A stretch of 64,000 nt of DNA from Turritopsis dohrnii (GCA_027922465.2 BQMF02000754.1:1-64000); one strand, 5' to 3'. Numbered from the stretch's first letter, positions 34,251-45,309 are shown. Notes: generated from the letters alone by a model not told the origin. Program-made: numbers and translations.

Positions 34251-36364
34251 TACTGTCCAAACCTAGACCAATTTTTGTCGATGGGAAATAGTCAGTCAAA
34301 TCCTCTAAGTTCCAAACTTACATTTTTTTTATGCTTTAAATATCTTAACTCACACTACGTTCATTGTGTGCAAGTATTTTGCTTGAAAAGACTCTAAATG
34401 TGTATAATATAAGCTCTACTGAAAGGATTAGTTGACATATGGCTAAATCGCAGATGCCAAGGTAGAAATGTTTTTCACGTGAGTCTTATGCAACGTTCTT
34501 ACGTTTTCCGTAGTTGTTTTAAAAATGGAAGCGAAGAAGCACGCGTAGATCTGAGAAAATTTCTTGGTTGAATATATGGATATAGAAGAGGTTATACGGC
34601 TGTCAAACTTAAAAGAATCAAGAACATTTATGATCCAAACTGATAATCTACGTGAAACTAATACTCTTACTATTTATTCGTGATAAATAAGCAGTTTTTG
34701 ATGCTTCAAATCAGATATGAACGACTACAAAAACGGTATGCTTACATCGATTTAAAAAAATGCGTAAGGTTTCTACTAGTCTTTTTCTAAATATAATACA
34801 ATTTTCTATTTCATGTTCCTAGGTAAGCTATCCTGTTTTTATAAAGCTCTGGAATCTTGAAGCACAGCTCATCTTCCACATCAGGTTATACCCATTTTAT
34901 TAATCAATAGATGACCACGTTTTTAATTGACTAGTCGAATTTAAAATATTGTATGATTTTAAAATTTGTATACTATCAAGCTGACGATAAAAAGGAAACA
35001 CAGATATTTTTATTATTTCGCAAGGCCAAGTAAAAGTTTTTATTATGAAGTTCAGGTACAAACAACATAAAGATTTTCATACTGTATAGTTTTAAAAGTA
35101 GTATTTTGAAACGTCTACGGAAGAGTGTTCTCTAATGGATTTTTAAACTGACGGTGTTCCTTTTTAATTTTGATCTCCGGCAAAATTTTTCAAAGTCTCT
35201 TAACTTTTATGATGCTCTCGGGAATGTAATTAAATGAATTCGAAGTTTAAGCACAGACTTTTCTTTACGCGAAAAACTTTTTATACTTAACAAGAGCCAG
35301 ATGGCGCAAAACGGTAGCAGCAATTTTACTTAAAGTTATGAAAAGTTACTACAAAGTTCTTTGAGGCTTGTGTTTTTTTATATTTCACTGGTGTAAAACA
35401 GGCATAAACGATAAATTTGTTAAAATTAGTAGTTAGTGTAAAAAGGGTCTAATCATAAACCAACAGAAATTAATTTATTAAAGACAAAAGAATTATACAT
35501 GCATGGCATGAGCTGTATATGATTTTTTATAAGAAAATTTTTTGTAAGACTATGTGTAGAAAAAAAAACACGCGTTTCAAAAAAAAAAAATATGTTTTTA
35601 ATTATAATTTCATGAAACCAAAAATGAATTCAAACAAATAACTGCCTTTTCGAACTAGATCTCTGAAAGCCTTAATACAGAAACATATAGTGTATAGTTA
35701 GCTAACAACTGAGGTAATATGAAATTTTGAACTGATAAGCTTTATTGTCAAGAAAAGCAAAATATCAAGTATTTTAAGTTATCGTCATGAACTAAATATC
35801 CCATTTTTATGTAGGGCTATTTCATAAGAATTCATTCTTTCATGGATTAAGCTACAAAATATCAGATTATTTACTTTTGAAACAAAACGCAATCTACTTT
35901 TAAATGTTTGTTACAGAAAAGCTTCCAAACATCGAAGGCTGCGTTCCTTCATTAAAACTTCCATTGCGTTATTAGTAGAGTCTCGCAGACTCTAAATCAC
36001 AGACTAATTGCCATTTCGGCCGGAGTAGGAGGATGAGTAGTAGGAGTAGGAGTCCGCGGGTGTTTTAATACGGTATTCGCTATCGCTACTACCGTAATTA
36101 CTTCTTGAAGATTCGTTCGGGAATACAACCTTGAATTAAAATCTTTTTCAAAAAATCTCTAAATTGAAGCAATACTGAAGTTTTATATGAGACAACAAAG
36201 TTTAATTGTTATCGTTGTTAAAAGGTAAAATGTAAAATACCGCAACATCCTTCTGCATTATGCATATCTTTTTAAAGCGTGAACTAATATCAGTTCTTTC
36301 TGAAATCTTTCTAGAAAGTCTTTCAGTCATCTGCAGGAATACTTCTGCCCGGTAGGGCATCTTG
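34251..36364 (-). repeat. Array unit 8 (long form), last of the array
   Basis: Long-form unit with the variant 5' 250 bp shared with unit 7. It ends in CCGGTAGGGCATCTTG at 36364, immediately before the LINE sequence. Confidence 0.85.
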
Positions 36365-36469
36365 TTCTGATTGTTTTGATTTTCTTATGTCATTTTTATG
36401 TGTGGAGATTTATCGTAACAGTGAGTGTTTTATTGAGATCTCGAATATTGTCGGGCAGTATGGTTTGTC

Positions 36470-37207
36470 ATGGGGGTAAGTTTAGAACAGTATCGAGCAT
36501 CAATAGGAAGTTTTATTTCTGTCAAATTTTTGAAATCTCTGTACTACGCCGAAACTGCATACCTTTTGAAAGTTGTAATTTCTGGTGTTTTCTCAGGTTT
36601 CAGGCTTTTATGCCGTGCAGAGTTAGTTAAACTCCAATACTTTTACATGAGCTTTTATTTTAGCCTGATTCTCTTATCAGGTGACATCGAACTTAATCCG
36701 GGTCCACGTGATAGTAAGATAACCCTTTCTGTTTGTCATTGGAATCTTAACAGTGTATGGGTGGATGATTTTTCGAAAATTGCCCAAATATCAGCATTTT
36801 TAAACGTCCACGACTTTGATATCTTTTGTTTGGGCGAAACTTTTTTAACTTCTCAAATTGAGGATAATGATCCTAGGCTAGCAGTTGAAGGGTATGGGAT
36901 TTTTCGTTGTGACCATTCTTCTGATACAAGGCGGGGTGGAGTATGTATTTATTATAAAGATAACTTGTCACTAGTTGTTAGGCCTGAGTTAACATCACTA
37001 GATGAATGTCTTGTATGCGAACTTAAATTTGGGGTTAATCGTTTTTTTATATGTCTTTGTCATCGTTCCCCGAGCCAGAATGCTGATCAATTCGGGGTTT
37101 TCAAGCAAAAATGGGAGGATACTGTGATAAATGTAAATTCTTGTGCCCCCACTTTGTCTATTTCTATTGGGGATTTCAATACTAGAAATTCCGAGCGACA
37201 TTACTGA
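36470..37207 (+). pseudogene. LINE ORF, N-terminal part: 2A-like motif and APE endonuclease
   Basis: This is the N-terminal part of the retrotransposon polyprotein. Residues 53-79 form a hydrophobic run (F-Y-F-S-L-I-L-L-S) followed by G-D-I-E-L-N-P-G-P, a match to the 2A consensus D-[VI]-E-x-N-P-G-P at which ribosomes release one product and resume. From residue about 86 comes the endonuclease: C-H-W-N-L-N-S, then C-L-G-E-T-F-L (catalytic Glu) and G-D-F-N (Asp/Asn). Its last part, ending in a C-H-H in place of the usual S-D-H, lies beyond the MITE at 37430-37600. The endonuclease nicks target DNA to prime reverse transcription. The frame stops at 37205-37207 shortly before the MITE. Confidence 0.8.
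36680..36706 (+). other. 2A-like ribosome-skipping motif
   Basis: Encodes G-D-I-E-L-N-P-G-P, preceded by hydrophobic L-I-L-L-S. All invariant 2A residues (D, E, N-P-G-P) are present. In known elements of this kind the motif sits at the N-terminus of the polyprotein, as here. Confidence 0.85.
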
Positions 37208-37235
37208 TCCTTACGGCAGGGATATTGGGGATCTA

Positions 37236-37427
37236 CAATCCCGGACAAAAATTGTGGCAAAACTGATGTTTTTCATGAAGAATTCAAATACCCCCTCCCC
37301 CAGCATCAATGTTTTGAGTTGTGTCCAGCCAGAGGTTCCAACAAACATTGATAACATTGATGGTGGGGGAAGGGGGGCCTCATGACGTGAATTTCATGCT
37401 TTTGCCACAATATTTTGTCCGGGATTG
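37236..37427. mobile_element. 192-bp TA-flanked MITE inserted in the LINE endonuclease
   Basis: The ends are CAATCCCGGACAAAA and TTTTGTCCGGGATTG, with TA on both sides (37234-37235 and 37428-37429). A second inverted pair inside (CCCCCTCCCCCAGCATCAATG and CATTGATGGTGGGGGAAGG) makes the whole element nearly foldable as one hairpin. No coding capacity. A TA duplication suggests Tc1/mariner-type mobilisation. Confidence 0.85.
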
Positions 37428-37429
37428 TA

Positions 37430-38511
37430 GCAACTCAACATTCAACAGTCTTTGTCAGGTCATTGTTGGGCCCACTCACATTCTGCCAAATTCTTCTACA
37501 TGCATCGATCTAATTTTTTCTTCAGCAAAGGAAATGGTTCTAGATTCCGGTGTCCTACCCTCATTATACCCTCGGTGTCACCACCAGGTAACCTTTGCAA
37601 AAGTTGTTTTTAAGACTTCTTTTCCACCTGCTTATAAACGTAAAATCTGCGACTTTTCAAGAGCTGACCCGATTGCCATAAGGAAGGCATTGGAATGGTT
37701 TGACTGGGATAGAGCCTTTGCGGGGCTAGATTTAAACGGGCAAGTTTCGGTTTTAGCTGAAACTATTACCAACATTTTTTCAAACCTTGTGCCAAACAAA
37801 ATCATCACTGTCAGGAATAAAGATGCGTTGTGGATGACAGCTGAAATAAAGAGAATGATCCTCGAGAAAGCCAAGAGATACAGGCGATTTGTAAAGCATG
37901 GTCGAAAGGCTGAAGATCTTCAAGCTCTTTGCGAATTTACTTCCCAGTGCAAAATAGCTATCAAAAATGCTAAAGACGAATATTTTACCAAACTTGCTAA
38001 TTCTTTAAATGATCCGAAATTAGGTTCAAAGAATACTGGTCTATAATTAATCAATTCTTTCATAGGAGGAAAATACCAAAGATCCCACCTGTTCGTAATT
38101 CTGGTAACGTTCTAATCTCAGATACAACGAAAAAAGCGAATATTTTTAATAATTTTTTCGCCACGCAATGTTCTCCCATTAATACTGATAGTGTTTTGCC
38201 TCCACCAAGTTTTGTTACTGACTTGAGATTGGATTCAATCTGTCTCGATGAATCTAAAGTTTTAGCACTTATTCGCGCATTGAACGTCAACAAATCTCAT
38301 GGATGGGATGAAATTTCTATCCGCATGATTAAAATCTGTGATGAATCTTTGGTAATACCACTTATGAAAATATTCAATTTGTCTCTTGCTTCTCACAAGT
38401 TTCCAAATAATTGGGAAAAAGGCAACATAGTCCCTGTTTACAAAAACAAAGGAGATAAATCTGTCGTTAAAAATTATAGACCTGTTTCTCTTTTGCCCAT
38501 ATTTGGAAAAA
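37430..38511 (+). pseudogene. LINE ORF, end of endonuclease and linker to reverse transcriptase
   Basis: Open frame to 38046 with the endonuclease C-terminus (L-P-N-S-S-T-C-I-D-L-I-F) and the basic helical linker common between endonuclease and RT. A frame change near 38040 leads into the next stretch, which carries the start of the RT domain (K-S-H-G-W-D-E-I-S, and N-Y-R-P-V-S-L-L-P). A second frame change near 38515 leads to the main RT frame. No start codon of its own is expected. Confidence 0.75.
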
Positions 38512-38521
38512 TATACGAAAA

Positions 38522-40150
38522 ATGTATTTTGATGCCATTTACAGCTATATGGAAGATAACGGTTTATTTTCAACTTGTCAGTCTGGCTTTCGAAAGGGTG
38601 ATTCATGTATATTTCAGCTGTTATCTATAACGCATGACATCTTTAAGGGCTTTGATGTCAACCCACCCTTAGATACTCGTGGCATATTCTTGGACATATC
38701 TAAAGCCTTCGACAGAGTTTGGCATGAGGGTCTAATATTTAAACTCAAATCTCATGGTATTTCTGGTTCACTACTACTTTTGTTGGAAGATTTTCTGAGG
38801 GGAAGATTCCAAAGAGTTGTTCTAAATGGTCAAGTCTCGGAATGGAAGAAGATTTTGGCGGGAGTCCCGCAGGGTTCCATTCTAGGCCCATTGTTCTTTC
38901 TTATTTTCATAAACGACCTACCTCATACTTTGGTATCTACCTCTAAAGTTTTTGCTGATGACACTTCATTAATTTCTTTAGTGCTAGATCCATTACGTTC
39001 GTCAAATGAGTTGAATAGTGGCCTAATTAAGATTAGTGAGTGGGCTCACCAATGGAAATTGTCTTTTAATCCTGACCCTTCCAAACAAGCGGTAGAGGTG
39101 TATTTTTTTAGAAAGTTAGATCCTCAAAACCCCCCTGTTGTCAGCTTCAATAACACTGCCATTCCCGTCCATAATTCTCAAAAACATTTAGGTCTCATTC
39201 TGGATAGCAGGCTAGCTTTCGATCGTCATCTCAATGAGAAGATTTTAAAGGCCAACAAAGTTATTGGTCTTATAAATAGACTTCGCAAGTTCCTTCCAAG
39301 GGATTCACTTCTAGCTATATACAAAGCCTTCGTAAGACCTCATTTAGACTACGGGGATATCATATACGACTATCCAGGAAACTTTACTTTTTCTCAAAGG
39401 ATTGAAGCTATTCAATATAACGCATGTCTTGCAATAACAGGCTGCTTTCGTGGAACTTCTAGAGAGAAGCTATACTCTGAACTAGGTCTCGAGAGTTTAT
39501 GTGGTAGACGACTTACTTTTTTCTACAAAATTGTGAAGGGGATGGCACCACAGTATTTATCTGAATACCTTCCACCTCCGAACAGAGCTTCAGCAAATCT
39601 TAGAGCAAGACCTCCCTTTTACTCGTTGTATTCAAGGACTGATCGATATCGCGCTTCCTTCTTTCCGTTTTGTGTATCCGAGTGGAATAAACTGGATAGT
39701 CGAATACGTGATCTCCCCTCAATTTTCAGATTCAAATGTGCTATTCTCAAATTCGTACGACCTAAAGGAGAATCCACCTTCAAGGCAACAAACACCCGAG
39801 GAGTGATCTTGCTGACTCGCCTCAGGGTTGGGTTCAGTCACCTGAGAGAGCATGAATTTCGTCACAAATTTTATGACACAGTTGATCCCTTTTGTAATTG
39901 TAGGACAAACTCCATTGAAACTACTGAACATTTCCTGTTGCATTGCTCGAATTACTCAAATGATAGGCTTGCAATGCTAGACGGTCTTCGGAATCTCAGT
40001 ATACATTTATTTCCGCTTAATCCTGTTTTCCTTTGTAGGATTTTACTATTTGGTGATCTTAGACTCGATACAAAAACAAATCGGAAAATTTTAGATATAG
40101 TTATCAAGTTTATTTGTGACTCGAATCGTTTCAGCGGACCACTGTTATAG
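38522..40150 (+). CDS. LINE reverse transcriptase and C-terminal domain (open but 5' disconnected)
   Basis: Open frame of 542 codons. RT motifs in order: F-L-D-I-S-K-A-F-D (motif A, residues 57-64), A-G-V-P-Q-G-S-I-L-G-P (motif B, about 113-123), V-F-A-D-D-T-S (motif C, 143-149, nt 38948-38968) and L-G-L-I-L-D-S (motif D). The C-terminal part has E-L-G-L-E-S-L with following R-R, typical of the CR1/L2 group. Near the end comes C-N-C...H-F-L-L-H-C, a zinc-knuckle-like pattern. The enzyme copies element RNA into the nicked chromosome. The first residues of the RT domain are encoded in the preceding, frameshifted ORF, so this frame alone would not give a working enzyme. Confidence 0.85.
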   Translation: MYFDAIYSYMEDNGLFSTCQSGFRKGDSCIFQLLSITHDIFKGFDVNPPLDTRGIFLDISKAFDRVWHEGLIFKLKSHGISGSLLLLLEDFLRGRFQRVVLNGQVSEWKKILAGVPQGSILGPLFFLIFINDLPHTLVSTSKVFADDTSLISLVLDPLRSSNELNSGLIKISEWAHQWKLSFNPDPSKQAVEVYFFRKLDPQNPPVVSFNNTAIPVHNSQKHLGLILDSRLAFDRHLNEKILKANKVIGLINRLRKFLPRDSLLAIYKAFVRPHLDYGDIIYDYPGNFTFSQRIEAIQYNACLAITGCFRGTSREKLYSELGLESLCGRRLTFFYKIVKGMAPQYLSEYLPPPNRASANLRARPPFYSLYSRTDRYRASFFPFCVSEWNKLDSRIRDLPSIFRFKCAILKFVRPKGESTFKATNTRGVILLTRLRVGFSHLREHEFRHKFYDTVDPFCNCRTNSIETTEHFLLHCSNYSNDRLAMLDGLRNLSIHLFPLNPVFLCRILLFGDLRLDTKTNRKILDIVIKFICDSNRFSGPLL

Positions 40151-40329
40151 ATCTCTATTTATTTACGTTTATTAGTTATTTACTTATTTTTTTGTTTCTC
40201 GGTCCCTATCCTTGGCGATATCACTTTGTGCCTTGCGAGGATAGGGGTTGCTTATATGCTTGTATATTTTTGTTTTTGTGTAATATACTTATAAAGAAAA
40301 AAAAAAAAAAGAAAAAAGTGGTATTTTAA

Positions 40330-43300
40330 ATGTACAACAATACAAAGGAAAAGCTTGGGTTAAAAAGTATGGTTGAAGAACAGGCGATGGAAGACACCAA
40401 CAACACAAGTATGAGTGATGATTTTATACCTATGAAGCATAAGCATGCACTACATAAAACTTTCCGAAGCTTTCGTATAGCTGGTATAGCAAAAGCTGAT
40501 GTTGATGGATACTTCACACTAGTGAGAGCAAATGTGGAGAAATTAATGGAAGAGCAGGTTGAGGACATGGGGTCTGCTAAAGTACAACTCTCTATGGATC
40601 ATGTGGAAGAAGCGAGAGAAGCTTTTAATTCAACTTGAAGATGATGTTACAAAAGGAGATAAATATGGATATATAAGGATAGACAAAGTTTTTAACAGCT
40701 TGATGATGAGAGTGTTCCAAGGTAGTGACATGAAAGAGATATTGGATGAGATGTTTGCATATATCAAAACCCAAGTAGAGCATCCTGCATTACCACAAAG
40801 CGGCTTCACCATCGATCACATCATGCACCTGGACGTAGACTTTCACAAGCTGCAGCTGATGAGAGGATCTTCATACATCGAACTACCATCCTGGATAGCG
40901 TCGAAAAAGGCAATCATCAACCCTAAAAACGATGATGAAGAATGCTTCAAGTGGGCTGTAATAGCAGCACTACATCATGAAGAGATAAGATCACAACGCA
41001 TTTCAAAGCTACAGAAGTATGAGAATGAGTACAACTGGGATGGTTTGGAATTTCCTGTAGCAATAGACAAGATAGGAAAGTTCGAGAAGAATAATCCTAA
41101 CATTGGGGTGAACGTACTATATATCGAAGAAAAGTCTACAAAGAGGAGGATCAACACCACACGAGAATCTAATCGTAACATAAGCGCAAAGAAGCAAGTC
41201 AATCTGTTGATGGTATGTGATGGAGAGAAAATCACTATACAGCCATCAAGAATCTGTCAAGGTTGTTGGGTCAAGAAAACACAAATCACAAATGTGCACA
41301 GCACTTTTGCATCAACTGTCTAAATGGTTTTCACAATGTAGAGTCACGAGACAAGCACTATATCTACTGCTCTGGCAATGAACAAGTTAGAGTGGAGATG
41401 CCTGGAGAGAAGGAAAAATGGTTGTATTATAACAATGGAGAGATGCAGTTCAGAGTACCTTTTGCTATCTATGCAGATTTCGAGAGTCTTTTAGTACCTA
41501 TGAAGGAAGATGGGAGAGAGAAGAACACAAAAACACTATCGAAGCACATACCTTCAGGATGGTGTACGTACAGCAAGTTTGCGTATGGAGATGTGCAAGA
41601 TCCTCTAAAAGTATACAGAGGTGAAGATTGTGTAAAGAAGTTTGTGGATCATCTGGAAGATGAAGTTAAGCGGTTGTATGCGACATTTCCAGAGCAGTCG
41701 ATGATAGAACTGACGGATGTTCAGAAGCGTGATCATTGGGATGCAGAAACTTGTCACATATGTATGCAGCCATTTTCGATCCTCAAAATCGCAAAGTCAG
41801 AGATCACTGTCACTATACAGGTTTATATCGAGGTGCGCACATAACAATTGCAACCTAAGATACAAGATCCCACATCATATCCCTATCATCTTTCACAACT
41901 TAAGTGGCTATGATGCACACCTCTTCATTAGAGAACTGGGGAAAAGTACAACATGGAAGATATAGGATGCATCGCGGAAAATAGGGAAAAGTATATATCC
42001 TTCCATGTCAAAATAGCAATACCACTTGCTGGTGTTTTCAACTCTGATGGTGCACAAGTGTACAAGAAGATCGAGCTGAGATTCATTGACAGCTGTAGAT
42101 TCATGGCATCAAGTTTGGATAAATTGTCCTCTAATCTTAGCGATGAGCAGTGCAGAAATCTTCGATGGTTTTACAAGGAAGATAGCATCTTTCAGTTGAT
42201 GCGCCGCAAAGGTGTATATCCATACGAGTATATGGATAGTTGGGAAAAGTTTGCTGAGAGAGAGCTACCTCCAAAAGAAGCCTTTTACAGCAAGCTGAAC
42301 ATGTGTGGTATAAGTGACACAGACTACGAACATGCACAACAGGTGTGGAGAAGAGTGTCTCCAAAAGGAGACGTGACAACACTTGGAGATTACCACGATG
42401 TGTACTTGGCAACGGACGTTCTACTGTTAGCAGATGTGTTTGAAACGTTTCGGGATACATGCTTGCATCACTACCAATTGGATCCACTCCATTTCTACAC
42501 AGCACCCGGTTTGGCGTGGAAAGCAGCCTTGAAGTATACCCGAATAGAGTTAGAACTGCTCACAGACATAGACATGCTGTTAATGTTCGAGAGAGGTATA
42601 CGAGGAGGTATAACACAAGCTGTACATCGCTATGTAAAAGCAAACAATAAGTATATGGATGATCAATATGATCCGAAGGAGGAATCCTCATATGTAATGT
42701 ACCTTGACGCAAACAACCTTTACGGTTGGGCTATGGCATCAGACTTGCCAACACATGGATTTAGATGGGTAAAAAATGTTGAGAAGTTCACACCTGAAGG
42801 TATTGCGAAGTTAGTTAAGAAGAATGAGTATGGCTATCTGCTGGAGGTGGATATCGAGTATCCAAAGAGGCTACATGATGCTCATAATAGTTTACCATTT
42901 CTACCTGAGAGAATGACGCTTGCAAAGGTGGAAAAACTCGTACCAAATCTCCACAACAAGCATGAGTATGTCATAGATATAAGAGCGCTACATCAAGCGT
43001 TGACTCATGGCTTAGTTCTGAAGAAAGTCCACCGAGTCATCAGGTATCATCAGGTTGCCTGGCTCAAGCCTTACATAAACTTAAACACAAGACTGAGAAA
43101 AGAATCAAAGAACGACTTCGAAAAAGACTTTTTCAAGCTTATGAACAATAGCGTGTTTGGTAAGACGATGGAGAATATACGGAACCATCGCAATATGAAG
43201 TTAGTTACGACGAAAAGAAGTATAAGGGGTACGTCATGAAACCTAACTTTAAAAGTGGAGTTCGCTTTAGCGCAAACTTGATGGGTGTGGAGATGGGTAA

Positions 43301-43903
43301 GACAAGTATCAAGATGATGAAGCCTGTATACATAGGTCAGGCTATACTTGATATGAGTAAGATGTTAATGTATGAATTCCACTATGACTACATGCAGCCG
43401 AAATATGGCAGTAAGCTGCAACTCTGCTATATGGACACTGACAGCTTCGTGTACCACATCAAGACGGAAGATTTCTATCGAGATATAGCTGAAGATGTAG
43501 AAAAGAGATTTGACACGAGTAATTATTCAGAGAAAGACAGATTATACACATTAAAGAATGAGAAGGTTATTGGTCTGATGAAGGACGAACTTGGTGGTAA
43601 GATCATGACGGAGTTTGTGGCTTTACGAGCTAAACTCTATGCATACAAGACGCTAGAGAAGGAAGACAAGCGATGCAAAGGCATGAAAAAGTGTGTGGTT
43701 AAAAAATCCATTACATTCGAAGATTATAAGAAGTGTCTAGAAGATGGAGGAAATCTATATAGAGAAATGGTAGTGCTTCAAAATAAGAACATCAAATGTA
43801 TACACAAAAAGTGAACAAGATTGCTTTGAACAGAGACGATGATAAACGCATCATACAGACAGATTTGATCACAACGCGTGCTCGAGGATTCATAAATTCA
43901 TAA
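40330..43903 (+). pseudogene. Polinton protein-primed DNA polymerase B, broken by frameshifts
   Basis: In functional elements this enzyme replicates the transposon from a terminal protein. Segments: 40330-40600 N-terminus; about 40600-41265; 41263-41820 with a C...C...H...C finger-like pattern and the exonuclease motif Y-A-D-F-E-S (41470-41487); 41820-41965 with H-N-L-S-G-Y-D-A-H (exo II); 41953-43236 with Y-L-D-A-N-N-L-Y-G-W (palm A, 42700-42729) and N-N-S-V-F-G-K-T (motif B, about 43144-43167); 43236-43814 with Y-M-D-T-D-S (palm C, 43428-43445); and a last piece to the stop at 43901-43903. Each boundary is a frame change, at least six in all. The catalytic residues themselves are intact, so decay is recent or mild. 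Plus strand, first gene of the element. Confidence 0.9.
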
Positions 43904-44843
43904 GATTCATGCTGAATAGTGAGTAATTCATGAGAAGTTTTTTCTCATGATCTCATGACGCAAATGAGGTGAAATTGTACGCTTGAGTGATTTTAAGCTA
44001 TCATAAATAAGCTGAAATCATGTTTTATTAATGTGATGTGTAGTGTGGTGGTTACAACGTAAAACTTGTAATCTTGAGATCGCTAGTTCGATCCCCACTC
44101 GGTCTCTCATGTCCTGGTTGAAAAACTTGCATGAGTGCGCACTTCCCCGCAGTTGCGTTGGATATATCGCGGTTTGGGTAGACTTCGGTCTGGGTGATTA
44201 ATCACTGTCAGGTTTCACTGGTCCACAGAGACATTCAGGTTACCGTCAAATCGATCGAAATTCAACATAAACGTCAGGGCTTGAAGGTGTTAGCATGAAC
44301 CTAAACTACTATCACATGTGGCTGTCGGTACAAAAACCTAAGGGTTCTCTAAAATAGAGTTTTCTAAAATTATCGAATTTTTCCGAGAGACACCACAAGC
44401 AGACATTGAAGTGTAAATGAATGGTATAAAACTTAAGAGCGGAATAATTTGAAATTGTGGTGAACAGGCGACAGAGTCTGCCGGAAAGGGAAGGTCTAGT
44501 GGAGCGGCTAGATTGGAACTGGATGGTGCCGTCCGCTCCCGGTATTCACCACAAAATGTGCCAAAAGTTGTCGGGAAAAACTGTGACTAAATGTAATACA
44601 CTCGAGCAGAACATGAACGGCCATTACGTGCGTAGTCGGAGCTCGTAAGTAGTCACACACAAATAGTCTAAGATCTAGGGGTAGAGCTCAGAGCTGGTGG
44701 ATTCGAGAAGCCAGGGTGGAGTGCCGGTTAGATCGAAGACAATGAATTAAAAACCCTCTAGGGTATCGCAACAACAACACAAAAACCCTATAATTCCAAT
44801 AATAAGTTTATGGTTGAAGTAAAACAAATTATAATAAAAGGAG
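43904..44843 (+). mobile_element. Probable SINE/retroelement insertion with tRNA-Thr-like head
   Basis: At about 44038-44105 there is a tRNA-like segment: A-box-like TGTGGTGGTTACAACG, anticodon loop CTTGTAA (anticodon TGT, Thr) and B-box-like AGTTCGATCCC. The acceptor and T stems do not pair well, so it is not a working tRNA gene. About 700 bp follow, including TTTGGGTAGACTTCGGTCTG, and the stretch ends in an A-rich CAACAACAACACAAAAACCC near 44771. A 63-codon ORF (44457-44648) has no recognisable domain. Boundaries are uncertain and more than one insertion may be present. Confidence 0.45.
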
Positions 44844-45309
44844 ATGGATCAGCAAATCGTATATGCTTTTAAAAATAGTTTGGCGGAGTGGGAGATCGAA
44901 CGTTTGATGAAGTGGAGGGTAATAATAGATGCAAATGTTGACACAAAGATTGTGAAGCTGTGCAAGGAATGCTGTGCGACGAAATTAAACAACCCAATGC
45001 ATTCAGCAGCTGTGAAGGGTGACATTGATATTGTCAAATTATGCAAGGAGTGGGGTGCAACCAATTTTAACTCATCAATGTCTTTAGCCGCTTACAATGG
45101 TCACATCGAAATTGTTAAACTCTGTAAGGAATGGGGTGCGACGGATTTTAATGAGGTAATGAGAGAGGCAGCTAGAAATGGTCATGCTGAGATAATTAAA
45201 CTCTGCAAGTAGTGGGTGCGACGGATTTTGATGTGGTAATGAGAGAGGCAGCTTTCAATGGTCATGTTGAGATTGTTAAATTATGCAACGAATGGAAGAA
45301 GGCTATGTA
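44844..45309 (+). pseudogene. Ankyrin-like repeat protein (27-residue units), broken
   Basis: After a 40-residue N-terminal part come about four repeats of the pattern I-V-K-L-C-K-E-W-G-A-T-x-F-N...A-A-x-N-G-H-x-E, 27 residues each. This short ankyrin-like type is seen in giant and large DNA viruses and related mobile elements. The frame stops at a TAG (45210-45212) inside the fourth repeat; the following 97 bases encode one more repeat in another frame, ending at a TAA near 45309. The original codon was probably changed together with a one-base loss. The same repeat type occurs in two genes at the other end of the element on the opposite strand. Presumed role: protein-protein interaction with host factors, inferred only from the fold. 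Confidence 0.75.

Larger units (their letters stand above)
835..36364 (-). repeat. Non-coding tandem array, eight units, interrupted at 8204-29236
   Basis: Eight units share the start TCACTGTCCAAACCTAGACC and the end CCGGTAGGGCATCTTG as read on the plus strand. Four lie before the giant inverted duplication and four after it, all in the same orientation. Long units are about 2.1 kb; short units of 1.25-1.56 kb lack an internal stretch of roughly 0.6 kb that contains a GGAGTAGGAGGAGGAGTAG run. On the minus strand every unit ends GGTTTGGACAGTG followed by an A-rich tract, so the minus strand is the likely sense strand if the unit was ever transcribed or retroposed. The end of a further unit is visible at 835-862. 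ORFs inside are short and arise from the minisatellite; I regard none as genes. Confidence 0.85.
36365..40318 (+). mobile_element. APE-type non-LTR retrotransposon (Jockey/CR1/L2 group), inactive
   Basis: Order: about 105 bp leader, ORF with a 2A-like motif and apurinic endonuclease, reverse transcriptase, C-terminal zinc-knuckle-like region, 165 bp 3' UTR and an A-rich tail (about 40296-40318). The 3' UTR has a short stem (CCTATCCTTGGC / GCGAGGATAGG, 40205-40246), a common feature of LINE tails. The coding part is broken by an inserted MITE (37236-37427) and frameshifts near 38040 and 38515. I could not find a target-site duplication; the left edge abuts the tandem array and the right edge abuts the Polinton. 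Confidence 0.85.

Noticed and set aside
875..36364. Regularly spaced repeats that could suggest a CRISPR-like array or satellite-encoded proteins (for example the 110-codon frame at 2833-3165).
   Set aside because: Units are over 1 kb, junction motifs have no spacers of uniform length, and the ORFs are translations of the T-rich tract and minisatellite.
36998..39943. Minus-strand ORFs through the LINE.
   Set aside because: They mirror the reverse transcriptase and endonuclease frames and have no features of their own.
44038..44110. A functional tRNA-Thr gene.
   Set aside because: T and acceptor stems pair poorly and the sequence continues into a repeat body.
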